A stretch of DNA of 32,882 nucleotides from Psychrobacter sp. (GTDB lineage: Bacteria > Pseudomonadota > Gammaproteobacteria > Pseudomonadales > Moraxellaceae). Positions 25,164 through 32,592 of this stretch are shown here, piece by piece. Position numbers and translations under genes: made by a program. The notes under the pieces were generated by a model that searched no databases, was not told the origin of the DNA, and was given only the letters and a program-made list of their open reading frames with translations. The stretch covers positions 1 to 32,882 of the forward strand of contig JARIDJ010000094.1 of NCBI GenBank assembly GCA_029267175.1, read 5' to 3'. Within the stretch, counting starts at the first letter, position 1. Every line of letters starts with the position of its first letter.

Positions 25164-25805
25164 TCAGCTAGCTTCAGCAATCATATAATCTACTGCATTT
25201 TGTACTTCTTCATCAGGAATATCCGCTCCACCTTTTGCAGGCATAGCGTTATAACCTTGAATAGCGTGGGTGTATAGAGTATCAGCTCCTTGTGCGATGC
25301 GAGGACCCCAAGCACCAGCGTCACCCAAAACAGGCGAGCCCAATAGGCCTGCACCATGACAAGTTTGACAAACTGCTGTATAGACAGCTGCACCATCACG
25401 AGGGCCATCACCCGCTGCAGGACCTGCTGCGCGCGTAGTCACGTTACAAACCTCACCTTCAAAGCACACATTGCCAACGGGCTGAATACGAGCAATAAGG
25501 TTAGGATATAAGGCAATTAGCTTTTGAACCTGAGGCGTATCTTCAGGAATAGGCTCTTCTTCGACGACAGCAGGTGCCGCTGCAACTTGTACCTCATCAC
25601 CCTCAGCTATTGCTGCATCATCAGTAGTATCAGCTGCCGCTTGGGTATCATCACCCAATACTTCAGGGGCGTTCTCTACCACTTCCTGCGCTTCTTCTAC
25701 ATCAGAGATAGTTACAGGAGTGTCTACTACTTCTTCAGCTTGGCTCACAGCGATACTAGCGATTCCTAGAATGGCAGCTGCCGATAACATCACTACTTTT
25801 CTCAT
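25164..25805 (-). CDS. Cytochrome c5-like periplasmic electron carrier
   Basis: A 213-residue secreted mono-haem protein. A signal peptide (cleavage near SQA, residue 23) is followed by an acidic, Ala/Val/Glu/Asp-rich spacer (24-90). Then comes a c5-type segment LIARIQPVGNVCFEGEVC, and the haem motif CQTCH at 146-150, with Met188 in NAMPAKGG as the probable axial ligand. Cys114 and Cys120 may form a disulfide. The C-terminal 80 residues match cytochrome c5; the long acidic spacer would let the haem domain reach partners in the periplasm. The ribosome site is weak. It is a single gene with its own terminator. Confidence 0.9.
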   Translation of the reverse strand: MRKVVMLSAAAILGIASIAVSQAEEVVDTPVTISDVEEAQEVVENAPEVLGDDTQAAADTTDDAAIAEGDEVQVAAAPAVVEEEPIPEDTPQVQKLIALYPNLIARIQPVGNVCFEGEVCNVTTRAAGPAAGDGPRDGAAVYTAVCQTCHGAGLLGSPVLGDAGAWGPRIAQGADTLYTHAIQGYNAMPAKGGADIPDEEVQNAVDYMIAEAS

Positions 25806-26122
25806 TCGTCACGTTCTCTTATTACGTAGGCAAGTGGCGGGCATAGTTTAAACTAGCTGTTTAATACACGTATAGAGTAGAATAATAATTCTTTATTAAA
25901 CGCTCACAGTTAGGCTACTAGCAGGCTCACTTGTCATCGGTGATTATTAATCAGTTTTTAGTAATCTAAATTCTCCCTGACATTATAAGGGAAAAGGAAG
26001 GTAAATTGCCATGATTGTTTGCAGACTAAGCTGTTTTTTCTTAAAAAACCACAATAGCAAGCTTCATTCATTGGCTTTATCGCTTTTATTTGTTAGACTA
26101 AGCGGTCTTTATTTTTAGACAA
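25806..26122. other. Intergenic region before tRNA-Arg
   Basis: A 317-bp AT-rich gap. It carries the upstream region of the cytochrome gene (minus strand, no clear consensus promoter seen) and, towards the right, the promoter-like site of tRNA-Arg. I see no frame worth calling a gene. Confidence 0.5.
26071..26099 (+). promoter_or_regulatory. Possible promoter for tRNA-Arg
   Basis: TTGGCT (26071-26076) and TAGACT (26094-26099) are 17 bp apart, placing transcription start near 26106, shortly before the mature tRNA 5' end at 26123. Confidence 0.4.
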
Positions 26123-26199
26123 GCGCTCGTAGCTCAGTTGGATAGAGTATCGGTCTCCGAAGCCGAGGGTCGTGGGTTCGATTCCCGCCGAGCGCACCA
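26123..26199 (+). tRNA. tRNA-Arg (CCG)
   Basis: A 77-base sequence folds as a complete tRNA: acceptor GCGCTCG with CGAGCGC, D arm GCTCAGTTGGATAGAGT, anticodon stem TCGGT/GCCGA with loop CTCCGAA (anticodon CCG, reading CGG), T arm GTGGG-TTCGATT-CCCGC, and an encoded CCA. It is single and not part of a tRNA cluster here. The 3' flank shows no copy of its end, so no element is inserted next to it. Confidence 0.97.
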
Positions 26200-26316
26200 A
26201 TATTATTATCCTGTTCTCTCCTTCCCTTCTCTCAAAAAACTCACATCTTTACACATTCCTTATCAGCTGTGGTAGACGATGCCATGATTGCCGCTCTCAA
26301 CCTTTTTATTGTTAAA

Positions 26317-26358
26317 TAAAAAATACCAGACTAAGTTAGATACTCAATCTGGCATTTA
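26317..26358 (-). terminator. Terminator after the yceI gene
   Basis: AATACCAGACT (26322-26332) pairs with AATCTGGCATT (26346-26356), with two wobble pairs and a 13-base loop. On the minus strand a T-rich run follows. It lies about 65 bases after the yceI stop. Confidence 0.7.
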
Positions 26359-26424
26359 CTATACCTTTTAGGGCTTAGGCTTTAGATAGTCTCTACCCCT
26401 TAAAAGATAATTTTAGGGAATAAA

Positions 26425-27039
26425 TTACTGCGATTTTAGCTCTGCTTTTTTGCTGCCTTCTACCTGCACTACTAGTTTGATATCTTTCATCATACCGCCG
26501 GTGGTGTAAGTGTCCATACCCCATTTGGTTCTATCGATAGTGGTTTCAAAATCGCCGCCACAAGCCTCGACACCTAAGACTGGGCTATCATAACAATTGA
26601 ACTTGGTGGCGATCAAAGTCACAGGGTGTGTTTTGCCCAGTAAAGTCAAATCACCCGTAACCGCGCTCACTTTATCACCATTAAACTGCCAGTTCGTTGA
26701 CTTAAAATAAGCGGTTGGGTATTTTTCTACATTAAAAAAGTCAGCTGATTTTAGATGATTATTAAAAGCTTTGAGACCGGTATCTAAGCTGCCCATAGGA
26801 ATAGTAATACCTACAAAACCCTTTTGCTCTTTAGGAGCGTACTCAAGCATACCTGATAGGTTATAAAAGCCGCCTGCATTGGTAGATGTACCAAAATGAT
26901 CGACAGTGAAGCGTACTGCCGTATGTTTAGGATCAAGCTCGTAAGTGGCAGCGTGAGTGGTAATACTAAGCATAGCAAGACCGCTAATAGCGGTAATGGC
27001 AATAACACGATTTGCTTGTCTAAAAACTTTTAAAGTCAT
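26425..27039 (-). CDS. yceI: YceI family periplasmic lipid-binding protein
   Basis: A 204-residue secreted protein with a signal peptide (cleavage after THA, residue 30) and a YceI lipocalin-like domain over the rest, starting TYELDPKHTAVRFTVDHFG. Family marks are SADFFNVEKYPTAYFKS, the TGDLTLLGKTHPVTL segment and FETTIDRTKWGMDTY. Related proteins bind isoprenoid or polyprenoid molecules in the periplasm, and are linked to stress or quinone supply; the ligand here is unknown. Two cysteines (in NCYDSPVLGVEACGG) may form a disulfide. AAAGGATG precedes the ATG, and a promoter-like site lies 160 bp upstream. No cytochrome b561 partner is adjacent. Confidence 0.93.
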   Translation of the reverse strand: MTLKVFRQANRVIAITAISGLAMLSITTHAATYELDPKHTAVRFTVDHFGTSTNAGGFYNLSGMLEYAPKEQKGFVGITIPMGSLDTGLKAFNNHLKSADFFNVEKYPTAYFKSTNWQFNGDKVSAVTGDLTLLGKTHPVTLIATKFNCYDSPVLGVEACGGDFETTIDRTKWGMDTYTTGGMMKDIKLVVQVEGSKKAELKSQ

Positions 27040-27120
27040 TATAAGTCATCCTTTTATTAAGTAAGTGATAGGGCGATAGTGATTTAAAGAATAGACCTTA
27101 ATTATTAACTCGAAGATAAC

Positions 27121-27150
27121 TTTTGATTGACTACTTTTTGATTGACTACT
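27121..27150 (+). repeat. Exact 15-bp tandem duplication
   Basis: TTTTGATTGACTACT occurs twice without a gap (27121-27135, 27136-27150). It contains GATTGACTA, which is also the right terminus of the MITE-like element at 12546. It lies between the yceI start and its candidate promoter, that is, in the untranslated leader. Confidence 0.7.
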
Positions 27151-27197
27151 TAGTTATCTTAGTTATTACATTAGGCTTATCTAGCACTAGCTAATAC

Positions 27198-27226
27198 TAG
27201 CAAAAAATCATGTTCTTTGATGTCAA
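27198..27226 (-). promoter_or_regulatory. Possible promoter for yceI
   Basis: On the minus strand an exact TTGACA (27221-27226) is followed after 17 bp by TTGCTA (27198-27203). The -35 is perfect and the -10 weak, which could mean an activated promoter. Confidence 0.35.
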
Positions 27227-27421
27227 GTGTTAGCAAGAAATGTGTACTTTCGTTTGTTAGCACTCTGCATACACAAAAACGAAAAAGTAGCTCACTTATC
27301 GAGATATCTTAACACCTACCTATCTTAATACATTTATTAGGGTTTTATAGTTATCAAAACCAGAACATATATTTGCTATAAACGCCACCAATCTATTTAT
27401 TATGACTTTATTATCATGACT

Positions 27422-27784
27422 TTATTTGGCATTCTCTAAACTTACCGCTATCAACTCACGACTAGGGACACGATGATAATTGATAACAGGAACATTACCT
27501 AATAGGCGCTGACCAGCCGCTAGCTGTTTATCGATAGTAATCATTGCTATCTTTTTTCCTTGTTTAGTGACTAGCAGATGATTGGTCTTTCGCGTTACTC
27601 GATAATCAGGAAGATGCTTTTTTATCAATAGTGAGGTTTTTTGTAGCGCATCGTTGCTCGGTAATTTTTTATCAGCGCCATCCTTTTGTTGCGCTGCTAC
27701 TTTTGCGCCGCGCGACTTCGCTAGCAGCCATAGAGCCACAACTACGCTTAGCAATATGACAAGCCACCAAATTCCGTCTATCAT
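27422..27784 (-). CDS. Small membrane-anchored protein, possible relic DUF2726 fold
   Basis: A 120-residue protein with an N-terminal membrane segment (residues 5-22), a charged linker and a small domain from about residue 45. The order LLIKKHLPDYRV, HLLVTKQGKKIAMITIDK, VPVINYHRVPSRELI parallels the DUF2726 protein at 8844-9374 (KNALPEYHIF, TLVAIELDD, IAIVRFHAERMPSADML). The acidic residues of the nuclease-like site (D in VDYVI, E in IELDD) are missing. I therefore suggest a shortened, non-catalytic relative; this is inference from eye alignment. No clear ribosome site. Its start is only 35 bp from the divergent sirtuin gene. Confidence 0.65.
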   Translation of the reverse strand: MIDGIWWLVILLSVVVALWLLAKSRGAKVAAQQKDGADKKLPSNDALQKTSLLIKKHLPDYRVTRKTNHLLVTKQGKKIAMITIDKQLAAGQRLLGNVPVINYHRVPSRELIAVSLENAK

Positions 27785-27819
27785 AAAGAGAGTTATCCAT
27801 TATTAATGAGGGTTAAGTT

Positions 27820-28650
27820 ATGGTAGCAGAATTATCAACAAAGTTAGTAACACAAGTTGAGCAAGCAGCAAAGTTATTACGCTCAGCTAAGCAAGTTTGT
27901 ATCTTAAGCGGCGCTGGTATCTCGGCCGAGAGTGGTATTCCAACCTTTCGGGATAAGCAAACAGGGTTGTGGGAGAATTTTCGCGCCGAAGACTTAGCTA
28001 GTCCTACTGCTTTTGCCCGTGACCCAAAACTAGTATGGTCATGGTATCAATGGCGACGCGAGCTAGTGCAGGATAAAGCTCCTAATCCGGCACACCGGGC
28101 GCTAGCAAAATGGCAACAAGAATTAGCTTCAAAAAATCTAGCCTCAAAACAGCGCCTCACTTTAATCACCCAAAACGTTGATGACTTGCATGAGCAAGCA
28201 GGCAGCGAAGCTATTCATCTGCATGGGCATCTATGGCGCAATCGCTGTAGCCAATGCGATAGTGTTTTTGTAGAAAGCTCAGCAAATAACGAAGAAACCA
28301 AGAATGCTGTAGATAAAATAAAGCGCTTTAGTGATGAATTGATAGCCTGCCAACAGTGCGGCGGTTATATCAGGCCTGATATTGTTTGGTTCGGAGAGTC
28401 ATTGCCAGTAGAGGCTTGGCAACAAGCTGAAGAAGCCGCTGCCAATTGTGAGGTGTTTATAAGTATTGGTACCTCAAGCTTGGTTTATCCTGCGGCCGGT
28501 CTGGCGCAGCTTGCTAAACAAAACGGCGCCAAGATTATTGAGATAAACCCCAATCCTACGCCAAGTACCGTAGTGGACATTACTTTAGCGGCTAAAGCAG
28601 GAGCAGTAATGCCATTATTGGTGAGCAAATTAGAGCAGTCAAAAAGCTAA
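27820..28650 (+). CDS. cobB: NAD-dependent protein deacylase (sirtuin)
   Basis: A 276-residue sirtuin that removes acyl groups from lysines using NAD+. The NAD site has GAGISAESGIPTFRD (31-45) and QNVDDLH (118-124), the catalytic base is His135 in HLHGHLW, and zinc is held by Cys143/Cys146 and Cys177/Cys180. Tyr76 and Arg79 in WYQWRR form the YxxR pair of class III sirtuins such as SIRT5, which prefer succinyl or malonyl lysine. The segment between the cysteine pairs is longer than usual. GAGGG precedes the ATG. It is divergent from the small membrane protein gene. Confidence 0.94.
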   Translation: MVAELSTKLVTQVEQAAKLLRSAKQVCILSGAGISAESGIPTFRDKQTGLWENFRAEDLASPTAFARDPKLVWSWYQWRRELVQDKAPNPAHRALAKWQQELASKNLASKQRLTLITQNVDDLHEQAGSEAIHLHGHLWRNRCSQCDSVFVESSANNEETKNAVDKIKRFSDELIACQQCGGYIRPDIVWFGESLPVEAWQQAEEAAANCEVFISIGTSSLVYPAAGLAQLAKQNGAKIIEINPNPTPSTVVDITLAAKAGAVMPLLVSKLEQSKS

Positions 28651-28654
28651 TAAC

Positions 28655-28690
28655 AAAGTTAGTGATATAAAGTTAGTAATATAAAGTTAG
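28655..28690 (+). repeat. 14-bp tandem repeat after cobB
   Basis: AAAGTTAGTGATAT (28655-28668), AAAGTTAGTAATAT (28669-28682) and a partial AAAGTTAG (28683-28690) follow each other between two convergent genes. Probably slippage. Confidence 0.6.
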
Positions 28691-28705
28691 CTAAGCTTAG
28701 AGTAT

Positions 28706-29710
28706 TTAAGTACATGAAATAGCAGCATCTACTTTGGCCAAATATTCTGCTTTTAACTCATCATCAATAAAAGCTGCCTTAAAGGAATTACGGACTAAAG
28801 TAATAATATCCTCTGCTGATAAGTCAATATTCTCATATAAGTTGATAAAATTTTGATTGACGTAGCCTTTGAAATAAGCAGGGTCGTCAGAGTTGACACT
28901 GACGTTTAGACCGTAATCTAATAGCTGCTTGATATTATGCGCTTGATAGTTATCAAATACTTTTAGCTCGATGTTAGAGTTTGGACAGACGGTAAGCGGT
29001 ATTTGCTCCTGTTTTAACCTAGCCATCAGCTCTGGGCTATGAATAGACTGTACGCCATGATCGATTCTTTGAATATTTAACAGATCAAGCGCTTCATATA
29101 TATAGCTAAAGTCGGCCTCCTCGCCAGCGTGAGCTACCAGTTTAAAACCTTCCGCTTTAGCTTTTTTGAAGACCGCTGCAAATTTTGAAGGCGGGTTACC
29201 AATCTCAGCCGAATCAAGGCCGACACCGATGATATCGTCTTTATAAGCTAAGGCTTGCTGTAGCGTCTCAAAGGCTTGTTGCTCTGAGAGATGACGTAAA
29301 AAGCACATAATAATGCAAGAACTAATGCCGTATTGCTCTTTGGCATCGCTAAGCGCTTTTTTGATACCACTGATGATAGTGTCAAAAGCAATACCTCGAG
29401 AAGTATGGGTTTGTGGGTCAAAAAATATCTCAGTATGAATAATATTATTCTCAACACACTTTTTAATATAATCCCAAGTCAAATCATAAAAGTCATCTTC
29501 GGTTAATAAAACATTGGCCCCAGCATAGTAGATATCCAAAAAAGTCTGCAAGTTGGTAAAGTTATAAGCACTACGAACTTCCTCGACGCTATTATAGGGA
29601 ATGGCTACGTTATTTTTGTGAGCGAGCCTAAACATCAACTCAGGCTCTAAAGAGCCCTCAATATGGAGATGCAGCTCGGCTTTTGGCAATCCTTTTATCA
29701 GCTCAACCAT
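28706..29710 (-). CDS. Adenine deaminase / adenosine deaminase family protein
   Basis: A 334-residue zinc amidohydrolase. Metal and catalytic residues are visible: HLH at 14-16, HAGEEAD in the middle, HGVQSIHS, and NSDDPAYF near residue 270. GLDSAEIGNPPSKFAAVF is typical of the adenine-specific branch (microbial adenine deaminases of the adenosine deaminase superfamily), which turns adenine into hypoxanthine in purine salvage. Animal-type adenosine deaminases differ here. Many such genes are annotated as adenosine deaminase, and the substrate should be taken as probable only. AAGG precedes the ATG. It follows the TPM gene by 48 bp in the same direction. Confidence 0.9.
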   Translation of the reverse strand: MVELIKGLPKAELHLHIEGSLEPELMFRLAHKNNVAIPYNSVEEVRSAYNFTNLQTFLDIYYAGANVLLTEDDFYDLTWDYIKKCVENNIIHTEIFFDPQTHTSRGIAFDTIISGIKKALSDAKEQYGISSCIIMCFLRHLSEQQAFETLQQALAYKDDIIGVGLDSAEIGNPPSKFAAVFKKAKAEGFKLVAHAGEEADFSYIYEALDLLNIQRIDHGVQSIHSPELMARLKQEQIPLTVCPNSNIELKVFDNYQAHNIKQLLDYGLNVSVNSDDPAYFKGYVNQNFINLYENIDLSAEDIITLVRNSFKAAFIDDELKAEYLAKVDAAISCT

Positions 29711-29758
29711 CTTATCTCAACCTTGTTTTATACCTTATAAAGGCTTTATTCATACTAT

Positions 29759-30283
29759 CTATTTTAAAAAGACGACCGCATCAGATAACTCATTGCCAGC
29801 GGGATCATGCTCAAGATGGTAGTATTGACGTAGCAGTTGCCCGACCTCATCGAGTAAATCTGACAAACTTTCCTCGACTTTTTTATTAGCGATACCAGCT
29901 ACCGCTTTGTCACACATCGCTCGCCAAACGGTGGGACTAACATGACCACTAATACCGCGATCGGCGATGATATCCAAGCTTTGTTCACAGACATTGACAT
30001 AAATTAGCACGCCGGTGTTCTCTTCGGTATCCCACACACGGTAATCACTAAACAGCTCAACAGCTCGGGCGCGCGCATCCATATAGTAGGCGGTTTGAAT
30101 AGGCAAAGCATTTTCTATAATCAAAAACACCTCTCCGCGATGACCCTTTTCAGCTTCGGTAACTTTTGCGGTCAAACGTGTTCTAGCCTCAGCGGTTAGC
30201 CATCTACTATGAAGCACGGGTACAAATATGACTTGACGCCATAAGCGAGCGAAACTTGCCTGTGACGAGTTGTTTTGAACCAT
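29759..30283 (-). CDS. TPM domain protein (TLP18.3/Psb32/MOLO-1 type)
   Basis: A 174-residue protein without a signal peptide, made of one TPM domain: a helical start, then GHRGEVFLIIENALP (about 48-62), ARAVELFSDYRVWDTEENTGVLIYVNV, and DIIADRGISGHVS. TPM domains occur in envelope and photosynthetic repair proteins and often accompany LemA. GAGGAAAG precedes the ATG. It is the third gene of the LemA-TPM-TPM group, and the arrangement suggests the proteins work together at the envelope. The molecular function of bacterial TPM proteins is not settled. Confidence 0.87.
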   Translation of the reverse strand: MVQNNSSQASFARLWRQVIFVPVLHSRWLTAEARTRLTAKVTEAEKGHRGEVFLIIENALPIQTAYYMDARARAVELFSDYRVWDTEENTGVLIYVNVCEQSLDIIADRGISGHVSPTVWRAMCDKAVAGIANKKVEESLSDLLDEVGQLLRQYYHLEHDPAGNELSDAVVFLK

Positions 30284-30401
30284 GCTTGTCTTTCCTCAAA
30301 TATACTATCGCGCTATGAATAAATACCAAATCGATAAACACTAATTAGATTAAGCTCACTACTAAATAAGCTCTTTTTTATAATAGGTAAGCGACTTTGA
30401 G

Positions 30402-31580
30402 TTACCAAGAGCCGCCAGCGCCGCCACCACCAAAGCCGCCACCGCCGCCGCCAAAGCCGCCACCACCAAAACCACCGCCGCCAAAGCCGCCACCGCCGCC
30501 CAGACCCGGTAAGAACACCATACCGCCGCCGCCCCCTCCTCGTCCGCCACGACCACCGCCGCTACCACGAGAAATCAGGAACAACCATATAAATATTGCC
30601 ATGATGACAGTCATAAAAAACCCACCACCCAAGGCTAAAGATCCAGCAAAAAACCCGCCCGCGGTCAAAATAGAACCAAAAACACGGCCAAATATATTAG
30701 TGATAAAACTACCAAAGATCATCGCCATTATGAATAAGAAAATAGGTGATGGTAGCTCATCCGATCCTTGTTGGGCACTGCGCGCTTCGGCTTGAGCATC
30801 AGCTTGCGCTAATATGTCTGGATCCGCTTCTAGGCGTTGTTGGATTTTATTTAATCCAGCTATTAACCCTGCGCCATAATCGTTTTGCTTAAAGTAAGGG
30901 GTGATATCCTCTCGAATAATACGATTAAGAGCTGCATCAGGTAATACCCCTTCTAAGCCATAACCGGACTGAATATATATATCACGATCATTCACCGCTA
31001 CTAATATAAGCAGACCATCATCAGTATCAGCTTCACCTAACTGCCATCTTTCAGCGGCTTGAAGAGAGTAGTCAAAAATGGGAACTCCGTTAGTCGTCGG
31101 CACTATCACTACTGCCGCTTGTGCTAGGCCCTTACGATAAATTCCTTGCAACTGTGCTTGCAGGCGCTGCTTTTGTTGCGGATTTAAGATATTGGCCTGG
31201 TCAACTACTGGACTATTAAGAATGAGTTTATCAGCGTCAACACTGGCAGCGGTAGATTGAACTGGTGGCAAATTATTAGCTTGGTTTTGATTAGTAGTAG
31301 CGCTATTATCCGTATTTACCGAATTTGGATTGATAGCCTCATTACCAAGTATAGCGTCATTGATGGCTTCGTTACCCAGCACCGCCTCATTAAGCGCTTC
31401 GTTATTCTCACTAGCTTTGGCAATAGCTACCAGCTCTTCAACACTACGATTGCTTTGTAAACCGTTAGCGTCGTCAGCAGTAGCCACAGCGACATCATTC
31501 TGCGCGGCATTGGATGCAGTGGCACTAGCCGCGCTGAGGGTAACTAATAATGCTGTAGCTATTGCTCTTGAGTTATTCAT
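30402..31580 (-). CDS. YgcG-like TPM domain protein with Gly-rich tail
   Basis: A 392-residue secreted and membrane-anchored protein. A signal peptide (about 1-25) is followed by an N-rich spacer with a 10-residue tandem repeat EALNEAVLGN / EAINDAILGN / EAIN (61-84). The TPM domain is about 125-255 with VVDQANILNPQQKQRL and DDGLLILVAVNDRDIYIQSGYGLEG. Two hydrophobic segments lie at 278-297 and 303-336. A Gly/Phe-rich tail (340-392) ends GGSW, as is usual in YgcG/YdgJ-type TPM proteins. The tail's GC-rich DNA creates a spurious Pro-rich frame on the other strand. It lies 49 bp from lemA and 118 bp from the second TPM gene. Confidence 0.88.
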   Translation of the reverse strand: MNNSRAIATALLVTLSAASATASNAAQNDVAVATADDANGLQSNRSVEELVAIAKASENNEALNEAVLGNEAINDAILGNEAINPNSVNTDNSATTNQNQANNLPPVQSTAASVDADKLILNSPVVDQANILNPQQKQRLQAQLQGIYRKGLAQAAVVIVPTTNGVPIFDYSLQAAERWQLGEADTDDGLLILVAVNDRDIYIQSGYGLEGVLPDAALNRIIREDITPYFKQNDYGAGLIAGLNKIQQRLEADPDILAQADAQAEARSAQQGSDELPSPIFLFIMAMIFGSFITNIFGRVFGSILTAGGFFAGSLALGGGFFMTVIMAIFIWLFLISRGSGGGRGGRGGGGGGMVFLPGLGGGGGFGGGGFGGGGFGGGGGGFGGGGAGGSW

Positions 31581-31629
31581 CTGATCTATTTTACCTAGTG
31601 TTTTATTGCAAATAATGACCCGCTAAAAG

Positions 31630-32241
31630 CTACTCACCAAAATTAACTTCAGGTGCTGTGGAAATAGCGTCTTCATTGTCAACCGTAAAGTTCGGCTTGG
31701 CATCCATCCCAAATACCTTGGCGGTAATATTGGTTGGGAACTGACGCACAGTAGTATTATAACCCTGCACTTCTTGAATATAACGGTTACGAGCTACAGC
31801 AATACGGTTTTCTGTGCCTTCTAATTGCGCCTGTAAATCTTGAAATAAAGCATCGGATTTTAGATCAGGATAGCGCTCTGAGACTGCCATCAGTCTTGAT
31901 AAAGCACCGGTGAGCTGGGACTGCGCCTCAGCGTAGCGCTCCATTGCCTCAGGATCATTCAATAATTCAGGCGTCACCGTGATACCGCCTGCCTGCGAAC
32001 GCGCTGCCGCCACTTCCGTGAATATCTCTTGTTCTTGATCGGCATATTGCTGTACTACTTTTACCAAATTAGGTACCAAGTCCGCTCGGCGCTGATACTG
32101 GTTGACAACCTCCGACCAAGAGGCGGTAACTTGCTCGTCTTGAGCCTGCAAGTTGTTATAACCACAACCGCTTAAACTTACAGCAGAGGTTGCTAATACC
32201 GCTGATAACAGCATGGGTTTAAGGATAGATTTACGTGTCAT
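31630..32241 (-). CDS. lemA: LemA family lipoprotein
   Basis: A 203-residue LemA protein. The leader ends in the lipobox LSGC (Cys26), so this copy is a lipoprotein. Conserved marks follow: WSEVVNQYQRRADLVPNLVKVV (split as SEVVNQYQRR and DLVPNLVKVV), then YPDLKSDALFQDLQAQLEGTENRIAVARNRY and FPTNITAKVFG. The domain is a long four-helix bundle. The family is widespread and often followed by TPM proteins, as here; function is poorly known. GGAG precedes the ATG at good spacing and a promoter-like site lies about 50-80 bp upstream. It heads the LemA-TPM-TPM group. Confidence 0.93.
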   Translation of the reverse strand: MTRKSILKPMLLSAVLATSAVSLSGCGYNNLQAQDEQVTASWSEVVNQYQRRADLVPNLVKVVQQYADQEQEIFTEVAAARSQAGGITVTPELLNDPEAMERYAEAQSQLTGALSRLMAVSERYPDLKSDALFQDLQAQLEGTENRIAVARNRYIQEVQGYNTTVRQFPTNITAKVFGMDAKPNFTVDNEDAISTAPEVNFGE

Positions 32242-32292
32242 CTCTATTTCTCCAAAGAGTAAGCTTTAATAATAAAGCATATAAACTACTAT

Positions 32293-32322
32293 AATATAGT
32301 TAATATAAGGTTATGGTGCTAA
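32293..32322 (-). promoter_or_regulatory. Possible promoter for lemA-TPM group
   Basis: On the minus strand TTAGCA (32317-32322) and TATATT (32293-32298) are 18 bp apart, giving a leader of about 45 bases before the lemA ATG. Confidence 0.35.
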
Positions 32323-32519
32323 TAATGGCAACATCATAGCCGTTTTACAATTGACCGTTACTAAAACACAACCGCAATATTATTAGTAACCCTCGATAAC
32401 ATAAGGGGTTTTTCTACACTCAATTATGGATATCAATACAATTGATTTTGAGATTTATTATTAATCATCAATTATTATTTTTATGCAAAAAATAAGTTAT
32501 GAGTTAAGAAATATCTAGT

Positions 32520-32544
32520 AATTTGCCAAAAACTGTGGCAAATT
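32520..32544. promoter_or_regulatory. 9-bp inverted repeat, possible operator
   Basis: AATTTGCCA (32520-32528) is inverted exactly at 32536-32544 with a 7-base spacer. It lies 20 bp upstream of an exact TTGACA on the plus strand. Its symmetry and place fit a dimeric regulator's site; there is no T tract for a terminator. Confidence 0.4.
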
Positions 32545-32564
32545 GCTGTTACGCAGCCGTACGG

Positions 32565-32592
32565 TTGACATACATTTAGCAGTATATTTAGT
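32565..32592 (+). promoter_or_regulatory. Promoter-like site pointing out of the window
   Basis: TTGACA (32565-32570) is followed after 16 bp by TTTAGT (32587-32592). The -35 is consensus and the -10 is four of six. It would drive a plus-strand gene beyond the window end. Confidence 0.35.

Larger units (their letters stand above)
27040..27421. other. Intergenic region upstream of yceI
   Basis: A 382-bp AT-rich gap without a plausible gene. It contains an exact 15-bp tandem duplication (27121-27150), a promoter-like site for yceI (27198-27226), and TGTTAGCA occurring twice (near 27227 and 27256). Confidence 0.5.

Noticed and set aside
26123..26199. tRNA-Arg as an integration site
   Set aside because: The tRNA is intact and no copy of its 3' end or mobile gene lies beside it.
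30397..30795. A Pro-rich plus-strand frame of 132 residues
   Set aside because: It is the complement of the Gly-rich tail of the YgcG-like protein; such frames are a known by-product of GGN codons.
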